Positions 23,046 through 31,838 are shown, counted from the stretch's first letter. The stretch: DNA of 64,000 nt from Cellulomonas fimi (GCF_028583725.1 NZ_CP110680.1:186001-250000); one strand, 5' to 3'. A program made the numbers and translations. Notes: generated by a model not told the origin, from the letters alone.

Positions 23046-24551
23046 ATGGCGACGTCGACGAGCATCTTCCGGCGCAAGTCCGTCGAGGACTCGCTCGCCT
23101 CCGCGGAGGACCCGGACCGGCACCTCAAGCGGAACCTCACCGCGTGGGACCTCGCGATCATGGGCGTGGCGGTCGCGGTGGGCGCGGGCATCTTCTCGGT
23201 CGGCGCGACGGCGGCCGCGAACTACGCGGGCCCCGCGGTGATCGTCTCGTTCGTGATCGCCTCGATCGTCTGCGCGCTCGCGATCATGTGCTACGCCGAG
23301 TTCGCCTCGACGCTCCCTGTCGCCGGGTCCGCGTACACGTTCTCCTACGCGTCCATGGGCGAGTTCGTGGCCTGGATCATCGGCTGGGACCTCATCCTCG
23401 AGATGCTGCTGGCCGCGGCGGTGATCGCGAAGTTCTGGGGCGTGTACCTGTCCGACGCGTTCGGCCTGTTCGGCGTCGACGTGCCCACGACGCTCGAGCT
23501 CGGGCCGGTGGACGTCGAGTGGGGGCCGGTCGTCATCGTGGCGGTCTTCACGACGCTGCTCGCGATCGGCACGAAGCTCAGCGCACGCGTGAACAGCGTG
23601 TTCACGATCATCAAGGTCGGCATCACGGTGTTCGTGATCGTCGCCGGGTTCTTCTACGTCAACGCCGCGAACTACTCGCCGTTCGTGCCGCCGTCGCAGC
23701 CGGCTGAGGGCGCGACCTCGCTCGAGCAGCCGCTCACCGCGTTCCTGCTGGGCATGTCCCCCTCGATGTACGGCGTGATGGGCATCCTGTCCGGCGCCGC
23801 GCTCGTGTTCTTCGCGTTCATCGGGTTCGACGTCGTCGCGACGACCGCGGAGGAGGCGCACGACCCGCAGCGCACCATCCCGCGCGGCATCCTCGGCGGT
23901 CTCGCGGTGGTGACCGTGCTCTACATCCTCGTGACGGTCGTCGTCACCGGCATGGTGTCGTACACCGAGCTCGCCGCGTCCGACTCGCCGTCGCTGACGA
24001 CGGCGTTCGTGCTGGTCGGGGCGGACTGGGCGGGCCGCATCATCAGCGTCGGCATCCTCGTCGGGCTCACGTCGGTGCTCATGGTGCTGCTGCTGGGCCT
24101 GACGCGCGTCGTGTTCGCGATGAGCCGCGACGGGCTGCTCCCGCGCGGCATGTCCCGCACGTCGCCGCGCTTCCGGACGCCGGCCCGGTTGCAGATCGGT
24201 GCGGGCGTCGTCGTCGCGCTGATCGCCGGGCTCTCCGACGTCGAGCTGCTGGAGGAGATGATCAACATCGGGACGCTGTCGGCGTTCGTGCTGGTCAGCT
24301 TCGGTGTGCCGCTCCTGCGCAAGCGGCGTCCCGACCTCCCGCGCGGCTTCCGCGTGCCGTGGTCGCCCGCCCTGCCGATCATCTCCGGCCTCGCGTGCAT
24401 CTGGCTCATGCTCAACCTGACCGCGCTGACCTGGGTGCGGTTCGCGGTGTGGCTGCTGCTCGGGATCGTCATCTATGCGGTGTACTCCTACCGGCACTCC
24501 GTGGCCGGGCGCGAGCAGCAGGACGTCCCGGCGACGACCAGCACGTCTTGA
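23046..24551 (+). CDS. APC-family amino acid permease
   Basis: 501 aa, 12-14 membrane helices. The N-terminal helix 1 region GVAVAVGAGIFSVGATAA is the APC substrate-binding signature. The sequence resembles the cationic amino-acid transporter group (YfnA/CAT), with FIGFDVVATTAEEAHDPQRTIPRGI, so uptake of Arg/Lys or of small amino acids is likely but not fixed. ATG 23046 follows AAGGGG. The aquaglyceroporin gene begins 67 bp downstream and may be cotranscribed. Confidence 0.92.
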   Translation: MATSTSIFRRKSVEDSLASAEDPDRHLKRNLTAWDLAIMGVAVAVGAGIFSVGATAAANYAGPAVIVSFVIASIVCALAIMCYAEFASTLPVAGSAYTFSYASMGEFVAWIIGWDLILEMLLAAAVIAKFWGVYLSDAFGLFGVDVPTTLELGPVDVEWGPVVIVAVFTTLLAIGTKLSARVNSVFTIIKVGITVFVIVAGFFYVNAANYSPFVPPSQPAEGATSLEQPLTAFLLGMSPSMYGVMGILSGAALVFFAFIGFDVVATTAEEAHDPQRTIPRGILGGLAVVTVLYILVTVVVTGMVSYTELAASDSPSLTTAFVLVGADWAGRIISVGILVGLTSVLMVLLLGLTRVVFAMSRDGLLPRGMSRTSPRFRTPARLQIGAGVVVALIAGLSDVELLEEMINIGTLSAFVLVSFGVPLLRKRRPDLPRGFRVPWSPALPIISGLACIWLMLNLTALTWVRFAVWLLLGIVIYAVYSYRHSVAGREQQDVPATTSTS

Positions 24552-24618
24552 CCTGACAGCCTGACCGCGCCGCCCGGCGGCGCGGACCGCGAGCGAGCCC
24601 GCAGAGGAGACGCACCCG

Positions 24619-25356
24619 ATGGACCCGTCCTACGCGCTCTGGATCCGCGTGACGTGCGAGTTCATCGGCACCGCGATCCTCATCATCCTGGGCAACGGGA
24701 CGGTCGCGAACGTGCACCTCAAGGGGTCCAAGGGGTACCGCGGCGGGTGGTCGCTCATCGCCATGGGATACGGGTTCGGCGTCATGATCCCCGCCGTCAT
24801 GTTCGGCGGGGTCAGCGGCAACCACATCAACCCGGCGTTCACGCTCGGGCTCGCCGCCTGGGGGATGTTCCCCTGGTCGAACGTGCCGTACTACATCGCC
24901 GCGCAGATGCTGGGTGCGATGGCGGGGCAGCTCGCCATCGTCGTCACGCACAAGCCGTACTACGACGCGACGACCGACCCCGACGACATCCTCGCGACGT
25001 TCTCGACCGTCAACGCCGCGCGGTCCCGGCTCAACGGCTTCGCGAACGAGCTGCTCGGCTCGCTGGTCCTCTTCTCGTGCGCGCTCGGCATCGTGAACTC
25101 ACCGCTCACCACGACCGAGCCCGGCCTCGCGCACGTCGTGATCGGGTTCCTCGTCTGGGGGCTCGTCGCCGGCCTCGGCGGGCCGACCGGGCCCGCGCTC
25201 AACCCCGCGCGCGACCTCGGGCCGCGCATCGTGCACGCGCTGCTGCCGCTGCGGCACAAGGGCGGCTCGGACTGGCGCTACTCGTGGGTGCCGGTCGCCG
25301 CACCGATCCTCGGCGGGCTGCTCGGCGTCGGCGGCTGGAAGCTCCTGCTCGGCTGA
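24619..25356 (+). CDS. Aquaglyceroporin (MIP family)
   Basis: 245 aa, six helices and two NPA half-helices: HINPAFT (N71) and ALNPARD (N195). Asp after the second NPAR is the mark of glycerol facilitators over pure water channels. The loop at GGPTGP matches the family. Passive glycerol or polyol uptake is the likely role. ATG 24619 follows GAGGAG. Confidence 0.9.
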   Translation: MDPSYALWIRVTCEFIGTAILIILGNGTVANVHLKGSKGYRGGWSLIAMGYGFGVMIPAVMFGGVSGNHINPAFTLGLAAWGMFPWSNVPYYIAAQMLGAMAGQLAIVVTHKPYYDATTDPDDILATFSTVNAARSRLNGFANELLGSLVLFSCALGIVNSPLTTTEPGLAHVVIGFLVWGLVAGLGGPTGPALNPARDLGPRIVHALLPLRHKGGSDWRYSWVPVAAPILGGLLGVGGWKLLLG

Positions 25357-25380
25357 CACGACGACCGGTCCGACGACGTG

Positions 25381-25410
25381 GGCCGGCGACGCGCGTACGA
25401 GCCGCCGGCC
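25381..25410. terminator. Hairpin between converging genes
   Basis: GGCCGGCG (25381-25388) pairs with CGCCGGCC (25403-25410) around a 14-base loop, between the aquaglyceroporin and Ddn-like genes. Confidence 0.45.
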
Positions 25411-25416
25411 GCGGCG

Positions 25417-25857
25417 TCAGGCGTCGAGCGGGGTGAGGACGAACACGGGGATCTGGCGGTCCGTCTTCGTCTGGTAGTCGTCGTAGGCCGGCCACACTTC
25501 GGTCGCGCGCGCCCACCACTCGTCGCGCTCCGCGCCCGACACCTCGCGGGCCTCGTAGTCGCGCTTCACGGCGCCGTCCTGCAGCTCGACGTGCGGGTGC
25601 GCGACGAGGTTGTGGTACCAGGCGGGGTTCTCGGGCGTGCCGCCCTTCGACGCGACGACCGCGTACCGGCCGTCGTGCTCGACACGCATGAGCGCGTTCT
25701 TCCGCAGCTTGCCGCTGCTCGCGCCGACGGACGTCAGGACGATGACGGGCTTGCCCTGGAGCGTGTTCCCCTTCTGGCCGTCGGTGGCCTCGAAGAGCTC
25801 CGCCTGCTTGCGGGCCCACTCGGACGTGCTGGGTGCGTACTCACCGGTCAGAGGCAT
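25417..25857 (-). CDS. F420-dependent (Ddn-like) nitroreductase family protein
   Basis: 146-aa split-barrel protein of the DUF385/Ddn family. Landmarks are [57 protein letters not shown], and the C-terminal R-IPVFVLTP. Mycobacterial relatives bind F420H2 and reduce quinones or nitroimidazoles. A second F420-type enzyme at 48908-49891 suggests that the organism makes F420. The physiological substrate is unknown. Confidence 0.88.
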   Translation of the reverse strand: MPLTGEYAPSTSEWARKQAELFEATDGQKGNTLQGKPVIVLTSVGASSGKLRKNALMRVEHDGRYAVVASKGGTPENPAWYHNLVAHPHVELQDGAVKRDYEAREVSGAERDEWWARATEVWPAYDDYQTKTDRQIPVFVLTPLDA

Positions 25858-25932
25858 GTCGGTGCCAACCTTCCGCCTCGGCGACCCATTCCCGTGGCCC
25901 GCGCGTCGGGCGCGCCGGGCCGTCGGCGGGGG

Positions 25933-26121
25933 TCAGGGGCGACCCTTCTGCTGGTCGAGGATGTCCTTCGCCTTCTCGACGACCTGGTCCACCTTCGCGT
26001 CCGTGCCGTCGTCCGTGCGGGACTTCACCGCGTCGGCGGCACGGTCCAGCGCGTCCTTCGCCTGCTCCTCGTGGCCCGCCAGGGCGCCCTTCGCCTTGCT
26101 CACCAGGTCGTCGATGCCCAT
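25933..26121 (-). CDS. Rv0909/MT0933-like antitoxin-family protein, 62 aa
   Basis: Small charged helical protein (MGIDDLVSKAKGALAGHEEQ...) that matches the Mycobacterium Rv0909 family, classed as antitoxin in a two-gene module with an SRPBCC-type toxin. GGAGA lies at good distance before ATG 26121. No SRPBCC toxin gene is adjacent; its neighbours are the Ddn-like gene and DUF1918. It may therefore have another role, perhaps in stress. Confidence 0.75.
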   Translation of the reverse strand: MGIDDLVSKAKGALAGHEEQAKDALDRAADAVKSRTDDGTDAKVDQVVEKAKDILDQQKGRP

Positions 26122-26285
26122 GTCGTCTCCTGTCGGCTCGTCGGGGTCGCCGGTTCGCCCCGGCACCTGGCCAGTCTGCGTGCCCGGCGGCGCGGCCGCC
26201 CGTCGGCAGACGTGAGGGCAGGCGTGAGGGCACGCGTGGTGGCGGCGCCCGCAGGTGTCTAGCCTGGGTGGCGAGGTGAGCGACG

Positions 26286-26465
26286 ATGCACGCTGAGGTG
26301 GGAGACACGGTGGTCGTCCACGGCCGGACGGTCGGGACGACGGACCGCCGCGGGACGGTCGTGGAGGCGCGTGGCGCCGAGGGGCCGTACCTGGTGAAGT
26401 TCGACGACGGGCACGAGAGCCTCGTCTTCCCCGGTCCGGACGTGTCGGTGGAGGCGCGGTCCTGA
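26286..26465 (+). CDS. DUF1918 domain protein, 59 aa
   Basis: Short SH3-like protein: GDTVVVHGRTVGTTDRRGTVVEARGAEGPYLVKFDDGHESLVFPGPD fits DUF1918, including the DGHE and PGPD turns. Function unknown. ATG 26286 has GAGGTGAG upstream and a TAGCCT -10 at 26260-26265. It is divergent from the antitoxin-like gene. Confidence 0.82.
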   Translation: MHAEVGDTVVVHGRTVGTTDRRGTVVEARGAEGPYLVKFDDGHESLVFPGPDVSVEARS

Positions 26466-26492
26466 GGTCACGTCCCACGCGCCGGGCGCACC

Positions 26493-26505
26493 TACGCTGA
26501 CGCGC
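26493..26505 (+). promoter_or_regulatory. Leaderless promoter of the hydrolase gene
   Basis: TACGCT (26493-26498) and seven bases precede ATG 26506. Confidence 0.5.
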
Positions 26506-27840
26506 ATGGGTGAGCGACCGGGCGAGGACGGGCAGGGCGACGGGTACCGCATGACGGGTCTCGTCGTGCGCGACCACCGGGTGCGGGTGCCGGTCGACCG
26601 CGCCGACCCGACCCGGTTCGGCGAGATCGACGTCTTCGCGCGCGAGGTGGTCGACCCGCGACGCGCGTCGGACGACCTGCCGCTGCTGCTGTTCCTGCAG
26701 GGCGGGCCGGGCGGCATGGGGCCGCGGCCCGCGCAGGGCGGCTGGCTGTCGAAGGCGCTCGAGAAGTACCGCGTCGTGCTGCTCGACCAGCGCGGGACCG
26801 GGAGGTCGTCGCGCGTCGACGCGCGCACGGTCGAGCGGATGACCGCGGGTGGTGCGGACGCGGCCACCGTCACGGAGTACCTCGCGTGCTTCCGCGGCGA
26901 CGCGATCGTCGCGGACGCCGAGCACCTGCGCGCGACCGTGTTCGGCGGCCGGCGGTGGGCGACGCTCGGGCAGTCGTACGGCGGGTTCCTCACGATGACG
27001 TACCTGTCGCGGCACCCCGAGGCGTTGACCCGCTGCTACGTGACCGGCGGCCTGCCCTCGCTGACGGTCGACGCGGAGACCGTCTACCGGCACACGTTCG
27101 ACCGGCAGGAGGCGCGCAACCGGGAGCTCGCGCGGCAGCACCCCGACGACGTCGCGCTGCTCGGGGTGCTCGCGGACCGGGTCGCGGCCTGCGACGTGGT
27201 GCTGCCCGGCGGCGACGTGCTGACCGTCGAGCGGTTGCAGACGCTCGGCATGTCGCTCGGCATGAGCACGGGCATCAGCGGTCTGCACTGGCTGCTCGAT
27301 ACCGCGACCGACGACGTCACGGGCGAGCCGTCGGTCCCTTTCCTCGCCGAGGTCGCGTCGCGGACGGGCTTCGAGACGAACCCGCTGTACGCGGTGCTGC
27401 AGGAGGTCATCTACCACCAGGGGGAGCGCACGGGTGGGTGGGCCGCGGCCGCGGAGCACGACCGGCGTCCGGTGTTCGCGTCGTCGTCCCGGCCGCTGCT
27501 GCTCACGGGTGAGGCGATGTACCCGTGGATGTACGCGCAGCACGCGGCGTTGCGCCCCTTCGAGGCGGCCGCTCACCTGCTGGCCGAGCGCACGAACTGG
27601 CCTGCGCTGTACGACCTCGACCGGCTCGCGTCGAACGACGTGCCCGTCGCCGCCGTGCAGTACTACGACGACCCGTACGTCGACCTCGACCTCGCGCTGC
27701 GGACCGCCGACGCGGTCGGGAACGTGCAGGTGTGGATCACGAACGAGCACCTGCACGACGGTCTGCGCGTCGCGGGCGACGCGATCCTGCCCCGCCTTCT
27801 CGACCTCGCGGACGGCGTCTGGTCCGTCACGGGCCGCTGA
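26506..27840 (+). CDS. Alpha/beta hydrolase, prolyl aminopeptidase (S33) type
   Basis: 444 aa. The oxyanion segment LFLQGGPGGMGPRP and the nucleophile elbow GQSYGG (Ser157) follow the proline iminopeptidase pattern, with VVLLDQRGTGRSS between them. The large cap (about 200-330) is typical of the S33 group. The catalytic His is probably in NEHLHDGLR near the end. It likely removes N-terminal proline from peptides in the cytoplasm; no signal peptide is seen. The 3' end including the stop is duplicated just downstream. Confidence 0.87.
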   Translation: MGERPGEDGQGDGYRMTGLVVRDHRVRVPVDRADPTRFGEIDVFAREVVDPRRASDDLPLLLFLQGGPGGMGPRPAQGGWLSKALEKYRVVLLDQRGTGRSSRVDARTVERMTAGGADAATVTEYLACFRGDAIVADAEHLRATVFGGRRWATLGQSYGGFLTMTYLSRHPEALTRCYVTGGLPSLTVDAETVYRHTFDRQEARNRELARQHPDDVALLGVLADRVAACDVVLPGGDVLTVERLQTLGMSLGMSTGISGLHWLLDTATDDVTGEPSVPFLAEVASRTGFETNPLYAVLQEVIYHQGERTGGWAAAAEHDRRPVFASSSRPLLLTGEAMYPWMYAQHAALRPFEAAAHLLAERTNWPALYDLDRLASNDVPVAAVQYYDDPYVDLDLALRTADAVGNVQVWITNEHLHDGLRVAGDAILPRLLDLADGVWSVTGR

Positions 27841-27878
27841 GGGGCGGACGGCGTCTGGTCGGTCACGCGCGCTGAGGG
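27808..27878. repeat. Direct duplication of the hydrolase gene end
   Basis: A 36-bp segment ending the gene (27808-27843) is repeated as a 35-bp copy (27844-27878) with few changes. Each copy carries the TGA stop. Confidence 0.9.
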
Positions 27879-27918
27879 GCGGTCGTCGTGTGCCGGCCGC
27901 CGCGGCAGCCGTGCGGGA

Positions 27919-28353
27919 TCACCCGGGTTCGACGGCCGTCACCCAGCGCAGGCCGGGGAAGCGTGCGAAGTCGCGATCCTGTGACACCCACGTCGCGCCG
28001 TGCTCGATCGCGACGGCGGCATGCTGCGCGTCGGCGACGAGGTTGCCGCGAGCGTCGGCGGCCCGGCAGAGCTCGGCGACGAGCTGCCAGTGGCGTGGTC
28101 CGGGCGTCACGCGCGAGACGTTGGGATGCGCGACCAGGGCGTCGACGAACCCGAGTGCCTCGTCGAGCGTCGACGGTCGGACGAACACGCGCGGGTGGGT
28201 GAGGACGCGCACGACCCCGCCGAGGACGGCGTCGGTGAGGCCGAAGGTCTCCGGTCCGGGGACGTGCTGCTCCACCCAGGTGCGCAGCCTCGCGTGCTGT
28301 GGCGCATCCGCGCGGGCGGCCCCGACGAGCACGTTGACGTCAGGCAGGATCAC
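27919..28353 (-). CDS. vapC: VapC-type PIN-domain toxin ribonuclease
   Basis: 144-aa PIN protein. Acidic residues typical of the site are visible in ILPDVNVLVGA near the N-terminus and in LVADAQHAAVAIEHGATWVSQDRDFARF towards the end. VapC toxins cut tRNA or rRNA and are held inactive by VapB. GTG 28353 overlaps the vapB stop (GTGA), so the pair is coupled. Confidence 0.9.
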   Translation of the reverse strand: MILPDVNVLVGAARADAPQHARLRTWVEQHVPGPETFGLTDAVLGGVVRVLTHPRVFVRPSTLDEALGFVDALVAHPNVSRVTPGPRHWQLVAELCRAADARGNLVADAQHAAVAIEHGATWVSQDRDFARFPGLRWVTAVEPG

Positions 28354-28592
28354 CGGGCGTCCATCACGTCGAGCAGTGCCGCGCTGTCGTCGAGCTCGAC
28401 ACCGGGCTGCAGGCCGCCGGAGCCGGTCGGCGCGACGACGAAGTCGACCGCGGCATGCCCGGCTCTCGCGCGGCGACGCAGCGCCTCCCGCAGCGCCTCC
28501 TCGACGAACGACGTCATCGTCTCGCCAGAGGCGGCGGCGGTGGACTTCACCTCGCGATAGAGGTCGTCGGGCAGCAGCAGCGTCGTACGCAC
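28350..28592 (-). CDS. vapB: VapB-type ribbon-helix-helix antitoxin
   Basis: 80 aa from GTG 28592: RHH motif VRTTLLLPDDLYREVKSTAA near the start, then an acidic C-terminal tail (VELDDSAALLDVMDAR) that would wrap VapC. A longer frame from ATG 28604 exists. I prefer GTG 28592 because a TATGCT -10 sits seven bases upstream, so the ATG would lie inside the promoter. It binds the operator at 28593-28617 and represses its own operon. Confidence 0.87.
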   Translation of the reverse strand: MRTTLLLPDDLYREVKSTAAASGETMTSFVEEALREALRRRARAGHAAVDFVVAPTGSGGLQPGVELDDSAALLDVMDAR

Positions 28593-28617
28593 GCATATCA
28601 GCATACGTGGGATATGC
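28593..28617. promoter_or_regulatory. vapBC promoter and inverted-repeat operator
   Basis: GCATATC (28593-28599) and GATATGC (28611-28617) form an inverted repeat with an 11-bp spacer. On the reverse strand a -10 TATGCT (28605-28600) lies within it, seven bases before GTG 28592. Confidence 0.65.
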
Positions 28618-28730
28618 GGATATGTGTGCGTCCAGTCCCCAGGTGAAGCGACGCGCGCGTCACGGACGCAGCGGACGTCGCGCCTCTCGTGGCCGAGCGC
28701 GCCGCGCGCCGGTCCGCCCGGCGAGCCGGG

Positions 28731-30266
28731 TCAGCCCCACCAGCGCCACCAGCGCCGCTCGGCGGGCACCGACGAGGACACCGGGACGCCCACGAACGCG
28801 GCCACCCGCGTCCGCTGCGCGCCGAGCGGCGCGCGGTCGAGCAGGTCGGCGATGCGACCGCGCTGCTCGGGTGCGAGGTCGAGCCACATCCGGGCGCCGT
28901 ACGCGTCCAGCCAGGCGGCGACGTCCTGGGTGCCGCGGGCGGCGAGTGCCGGGTCGGGATCGAGCGCGGCCCGCAGGCTGCCTTCGAGCCGGTGCCACCC
29001 ACCCGACGACCGCGACACCGCCCACGCCGCACGGCGGCTCCACGGCTGCGGCGAGGACCACGCCTCGTCCGTGACCGCCGGCCCGGCGAAGACGCGCGCC
29101 AGCGCCCGCGCCGCCGCGGCGGTGACCCGGGGAGACGGGTCGAGCATCGCGGGGCGGGCGATCGCGATCACGGCGTCGCGGTCCGCCAGCACCCCCAGGC
29201 CGGACACCGCAGCCCCGCGCACCCGCGGCTCGGCCGAGCCGAGCGCTGCGCGCAGGACGTCGACGTGCCGCGGCTCACCCGTCCCGGCGAGCGTCTCGAG
29301 GCACGCGGCGTGCACGCGCGGCGGCGGGTCCGTCGCCAGCCGGGCCAGGGTCCACGCGGAGAGGTCGAGCCCGCGACGGGCGGCCTGCCCACGGGCGCGC
29401 TCGCGGATGCGCGCCGCGGCGTCGGTGGTCAGGGTCAGCACGTGCTCGTCGGTCAGGTCCGCGACGGCGACGTCGAACGCGCGGACGCGCACCACGACGC
29501 GTGGCGCGTCCAGCAGCGCGCCCACCTGCGCGCGGTCCGCGGTCGCGAGGTAGTGGTCGGCGTACGTGAGCAGCACGACCTGGTCGGCCTCGGCGCGCAC
29601 GAGGGTGAGCAGCCGCTCGGGCGCGAGGAGCCCGGACCGGCACGCGACGTCCGCCGCCCAGCGCCGCACGATGCGGTCCGGGCTGCGGAGCGCGTGCTCG
29701 ACGAGGTCGGAGTTCGTGGTCGTGCGCGTCGCGACGGTCAGGACGGCGGCGACGGCGTCCCGACCGCGCACACGTCCACCTCCGGCGAGGACGACGCCGA
29801 GCGCGCGCACCGCGTCGTCCGGCGTCGCGGGGCCCGCGAGCGCCGAGACCAGCGCGTCGCGCGCGGCGGCGCGCACGACGGGGACGTGGTCGAGGGTGCG
29901 CAGGGCCAGGGCTGCGGCGACGACAGGCCCTCGACGGTCGGCGAGCAGCCGGACGGCGCGCTCCCGGATCCGCCCGTCCGCGACCATGCTCCCGACGACG
30001 ACGACGGTGAGGTCGAGGGCGCCCGGATCGGCCATCGCGGCCCGCCAGCGGTCCGCCTCGGTCGACACGTGCCAGCCCCCCGGGTACCACCACCGGCCCG
30101 CGCCGCGCACCGACTCGTCGAGCCGGAGCCACTGCGTGCCGTCGAGCTGCGACAGGCCGACCAGCGCGTCCCGTCGGGCGTCCGGGTCGCCGTCGAGCGC
30201 CGCCGACGCGAGGACCTCCGCACGGCGCTCCCCAGGCTTGTCCATGCCCGCCAGACTGGAGGTCAT
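28731..30266 (-). CDS. HEAT-repeat protein, 511 aa
   Basis: A solenoid of helical pairs with many HEAT-like units such as DPPPRVHAACLETLAGTGEP, SAEPRVRGAAVSGLGVLADRDAV and DPSPRVTAAAARALARVF. There is no enzyme motif. Such proteins are scaffolds or binding platforms. ATG 30266 follows AGGAG; ATG 30245 is an alternative. It is 50 bp downstream of the GH113 gene on the same strand, so probably cotranscribed, but a shared function is not evident. It ends in a Trp-rich tail (RRWWRWWG). Confidence 0.85.
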   Translation of the reverse strand: MTSSLAGMDKPGERRAEVLASAALDGDPDARRDALVGLSQLDGTQWLRLDESVRGAGRWWYPGGWHVSTEADRWRAAMADPGALDLTVVVVGSMVADGRIRERAVRLLADRRGPVVAAALALRTLDHVPVVRAAARDALVSALAGPATPDDAVRALGVVLAGGGRVRGRDAVAAVLTVATRTTTNSDLVEHALRSPDRIVRRWAADVACRSGLLAPERLLTLVRAEADQVVLLTYADHYLATADRAQVGALLDAPRVVVRVRAFDVAVADLTDEHVLTLTTDAAARIRERARGQAARRGLDLSAWTLARLATDPPPRVHAACLETLAGTGEPRHVDVLRAALGSAEPRVRGAAVSGLGVLADRDAVIAIARPAMLDPSPRVTAAAARALARVFAGPAVTDEAWSSPQPWSRRAAWAVSRSSGGWHRLEGSLRAALDPDPALAARGTQDVAAWLDAYGARMWLDLAPEQRGRIADLLDRAPLGAQRTRVAAFVGVPVSSSVPAERRWWRWWG

Positions 30267-30316
30267 CCCCGCTCCTGGCCAGCGGATTGGTGGCCGAGCA
30301 CCCGTGCGGCGGTGGG

Positions 30317-31279
30317 TCAGACGCGGGTCGTCGTCCTCTCGGCGTACGCATCGCGGACGGTCGTCTCGGCGGCCTTGCCGTACACGCAGTAGCCGTCGTC
30401 GGTGGCCGCGTCGGCCTCGTCGTCGAGCGCCGCCGGCCAGTCCCAGAGCATGAATCCCTGGACCCAGGGGCGGCGCGCGCTCGCGGTGAAGGCGGCCTCG
30501 TACCAGGCGACCTGGGCCTCCTGCGAGGGTGCGCCGTGCAGCGCCCAGTCGTTCGGCAGCGCGGGTGAGCCCTCGCGGCTCGGGCAGCCGGCCTCCATGA
30601 AGAGGAACGGCTTGCCGACCCGCTCGACGACGGGCTCGATGCGGTCGAGCTGGTGCTCCCAGTCGTCGACGGGGTAGTAGCCGGACGACGAGACGACGTC
30701 GACGGCGTCCCACCAGGTGACGCGGTCCTCCTGGTACTTGTCGCAGTTGTAGGTGACGAGCCCGTCGTAGACGCCGCGGACGGCGGCGATCAGTGCGCGC
30801 CACTCGTCGGCGCGGCGGTCGGTCTGGACCATCTCGCAGCCGACGCACAGCATCTCGACGCCCTCCTCGGCAGCGATGCGTGCGTGGTGGACGACGTAGG
30901 CGGTGTACGAGGCGAACCAGTCGCGCCACGTCGGCTCGCACGGCACGTCGTGGTCGAAGAAGTTGATGTGGGCGCGCCAGGTGCCGTCGGCGACGTTGAC
31001 CACCGGCTTGAGGACGACGCGCAGCCCGCGGGCCTTGGCGGCGCGGACGGCCCAGCGGACCTCGTCGTCGGAGACCGTCGGGGCGTCGTGGAACCGGACG
31101 TCGACGGACTGCGCGGTGTCCTGGTAGGCGGCGAAGGTGATCGCGGTCCAGGTCACGCCGAGGCGCTCGACCATGAGGTCCATCGACCGCTCGGCCGCCG
31201 GTCCGCCCCACGTGCCGCGGACGCCGGTCCAGCCCCACGTCATGCCGGCGACGTACCCGCCGGGGATCTGCTCGCTCAC
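30317..31279 (-). CDS. Glycoside hydrolase, GH113-like (beta-mannanase type)
   Basis: 320 aa TIM-barrel-like enzyme: MTWGWTGVRGTWGGPAAERSM, VVLKPVVNV, MLCVGCEM (likely acid/base Glu) and PFLFMEAGCPSREG (likely nucleophile Glu), ending with MLWDWPA. There is no signal peptide, so it probably acts on imported oligosaccharide. GTG 31279 follows GGGAGG. GH113 enzymes cleave beta-1,4-mannan, but mannosidase specificity is inferred. A ROK-like inverted repeat lies upstream at 31333-31357. Confidence 0.8.
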   Translation of the reverse strand: MSEQIPGGYVAGMTWGWTGVRGTWGGPAAERSMDLMVERLGVTWTAITFAAYQDTAQSVDVRFHDAPTVSDDEVRWAVRAAKARGLRVVLKPVVNVADGTWRAHINFFDHDVPCEPTWRDWFASYTAYVVHHARIAAEEGVEMLCVGCEMVQTDRRADEWRALIAAVRGVYDGLVTYNCDKYQEDRVTWWDAVDVVSSSGYYPVDDWEHQLDRIEPVVERVGKPFLFMEAGCPSREGSPALPNDWALHGAPSQEAQVAWYEAAFTASARRPWVQGFMLWDWPAALDDEADAATDDGYCVYGKAAETTVRDAYAERTTTRV

Positions 31280-31332
31280 GTCGTCCTCCCGCCCGCCGTC
31301 GCTCCGTCGCGACGTCCTGGACAGCGTAGACG

Positions 31333-31357
31333 ACTTATTCAGTCCGCCGAACTTAGT
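31333..31357. promoter_or_regulatory. Inverted repeat resembling a ROK-family operator
   Basis: ACTTATTC (31333-31340) and GAACTTAGT (31349-31357) are imperfect inverted halves with an 8-bp spacer. The site is AT-rich against the background and about 55 bp before the GH113 gene. It overlaps the 3' end of the VOC gene. Confidence 0.45.
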
Positions 31358-31781
31358 CCGTCGAGGCGGTCGCGTGCATCCACGGCGTGTACGTGACGCC
31401 GACCAGCAGGCCCTCGGGGCTCAGGAGGCGGGCGGTCGTCTGGCCCCACGGCTCCTCCGCGGCCTCGCGCAGGACCCGGTGCCCCGCCGCCGCGAGCTCC
31501 GCGACACCCGCCGACACCGCGTCCACCGACGCGACGTCGAGCTCGACCCACGCCTGCGGCACCGGCACGTCGTCCGGCCACGACGGCGACCCGAACGTCG
31601 ACTCCGCCGCCTGCGCGAGCGGCCACAGCGCGAACGCCTTCACGCCGTCGAGCGCGTCGTTCGTCAGGTAGCCCGGCGCCGGCTCCTCGAGCGGGATGCC
31701 CAGGCCGCCCTCCCAGAACGCGCGCGCGGCGGCACCGTCGCGCGTGATCGGGCCGAACCCGGCGACGAACGCGACCTCCAC
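31353..31781 (-). CDS. VOC (glyoxalase-like) family protein
   Basis: 142 aa with vicinal-oxygen-chelate repeats: FGPITRDGAAARAFWEGGLGIPLEE, then QAWVELDVASVDAVSAGVAELAAAGHRVLREAAEEPWGQTTARLLSPEGLLVGVTYTP. It could be a glyoxalase, dioxygenase or drug-binding protein; no specific role can be read. GTG 31781 was chosen because of AGGAGG five bases upstream; a frame from 31802 is possible. Confidence 0.82.
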   Translation of the reverse strand: MEVAFVAGFGPITRDGAAARAFWEGGLGIPLEEPAPGYLTNDALDGVKAFALWPLAQAAESTFGSPSWPDDVPVPQAWVELDVASVDAVSAGVAELAAAGHRVLREAAEEPWGQTTARLLSPEGLLVGVTYTPWMHATASTD

Positions 31782-31838
31782 GACGACCTCCTCGCAGGCC
31801 ACGCCGCGCGACCACCGCGCGGCCCGGTGCGTCCGACG

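Noticed and set aside
25417..26465. A toxin-antitoxin module made of the Ddn-like, Rv0909-like and DUF1918 genes
   Set aside because: DUF1918 is divergent from the antitoxin-like gene, and neither neighbour has a toxin fold.
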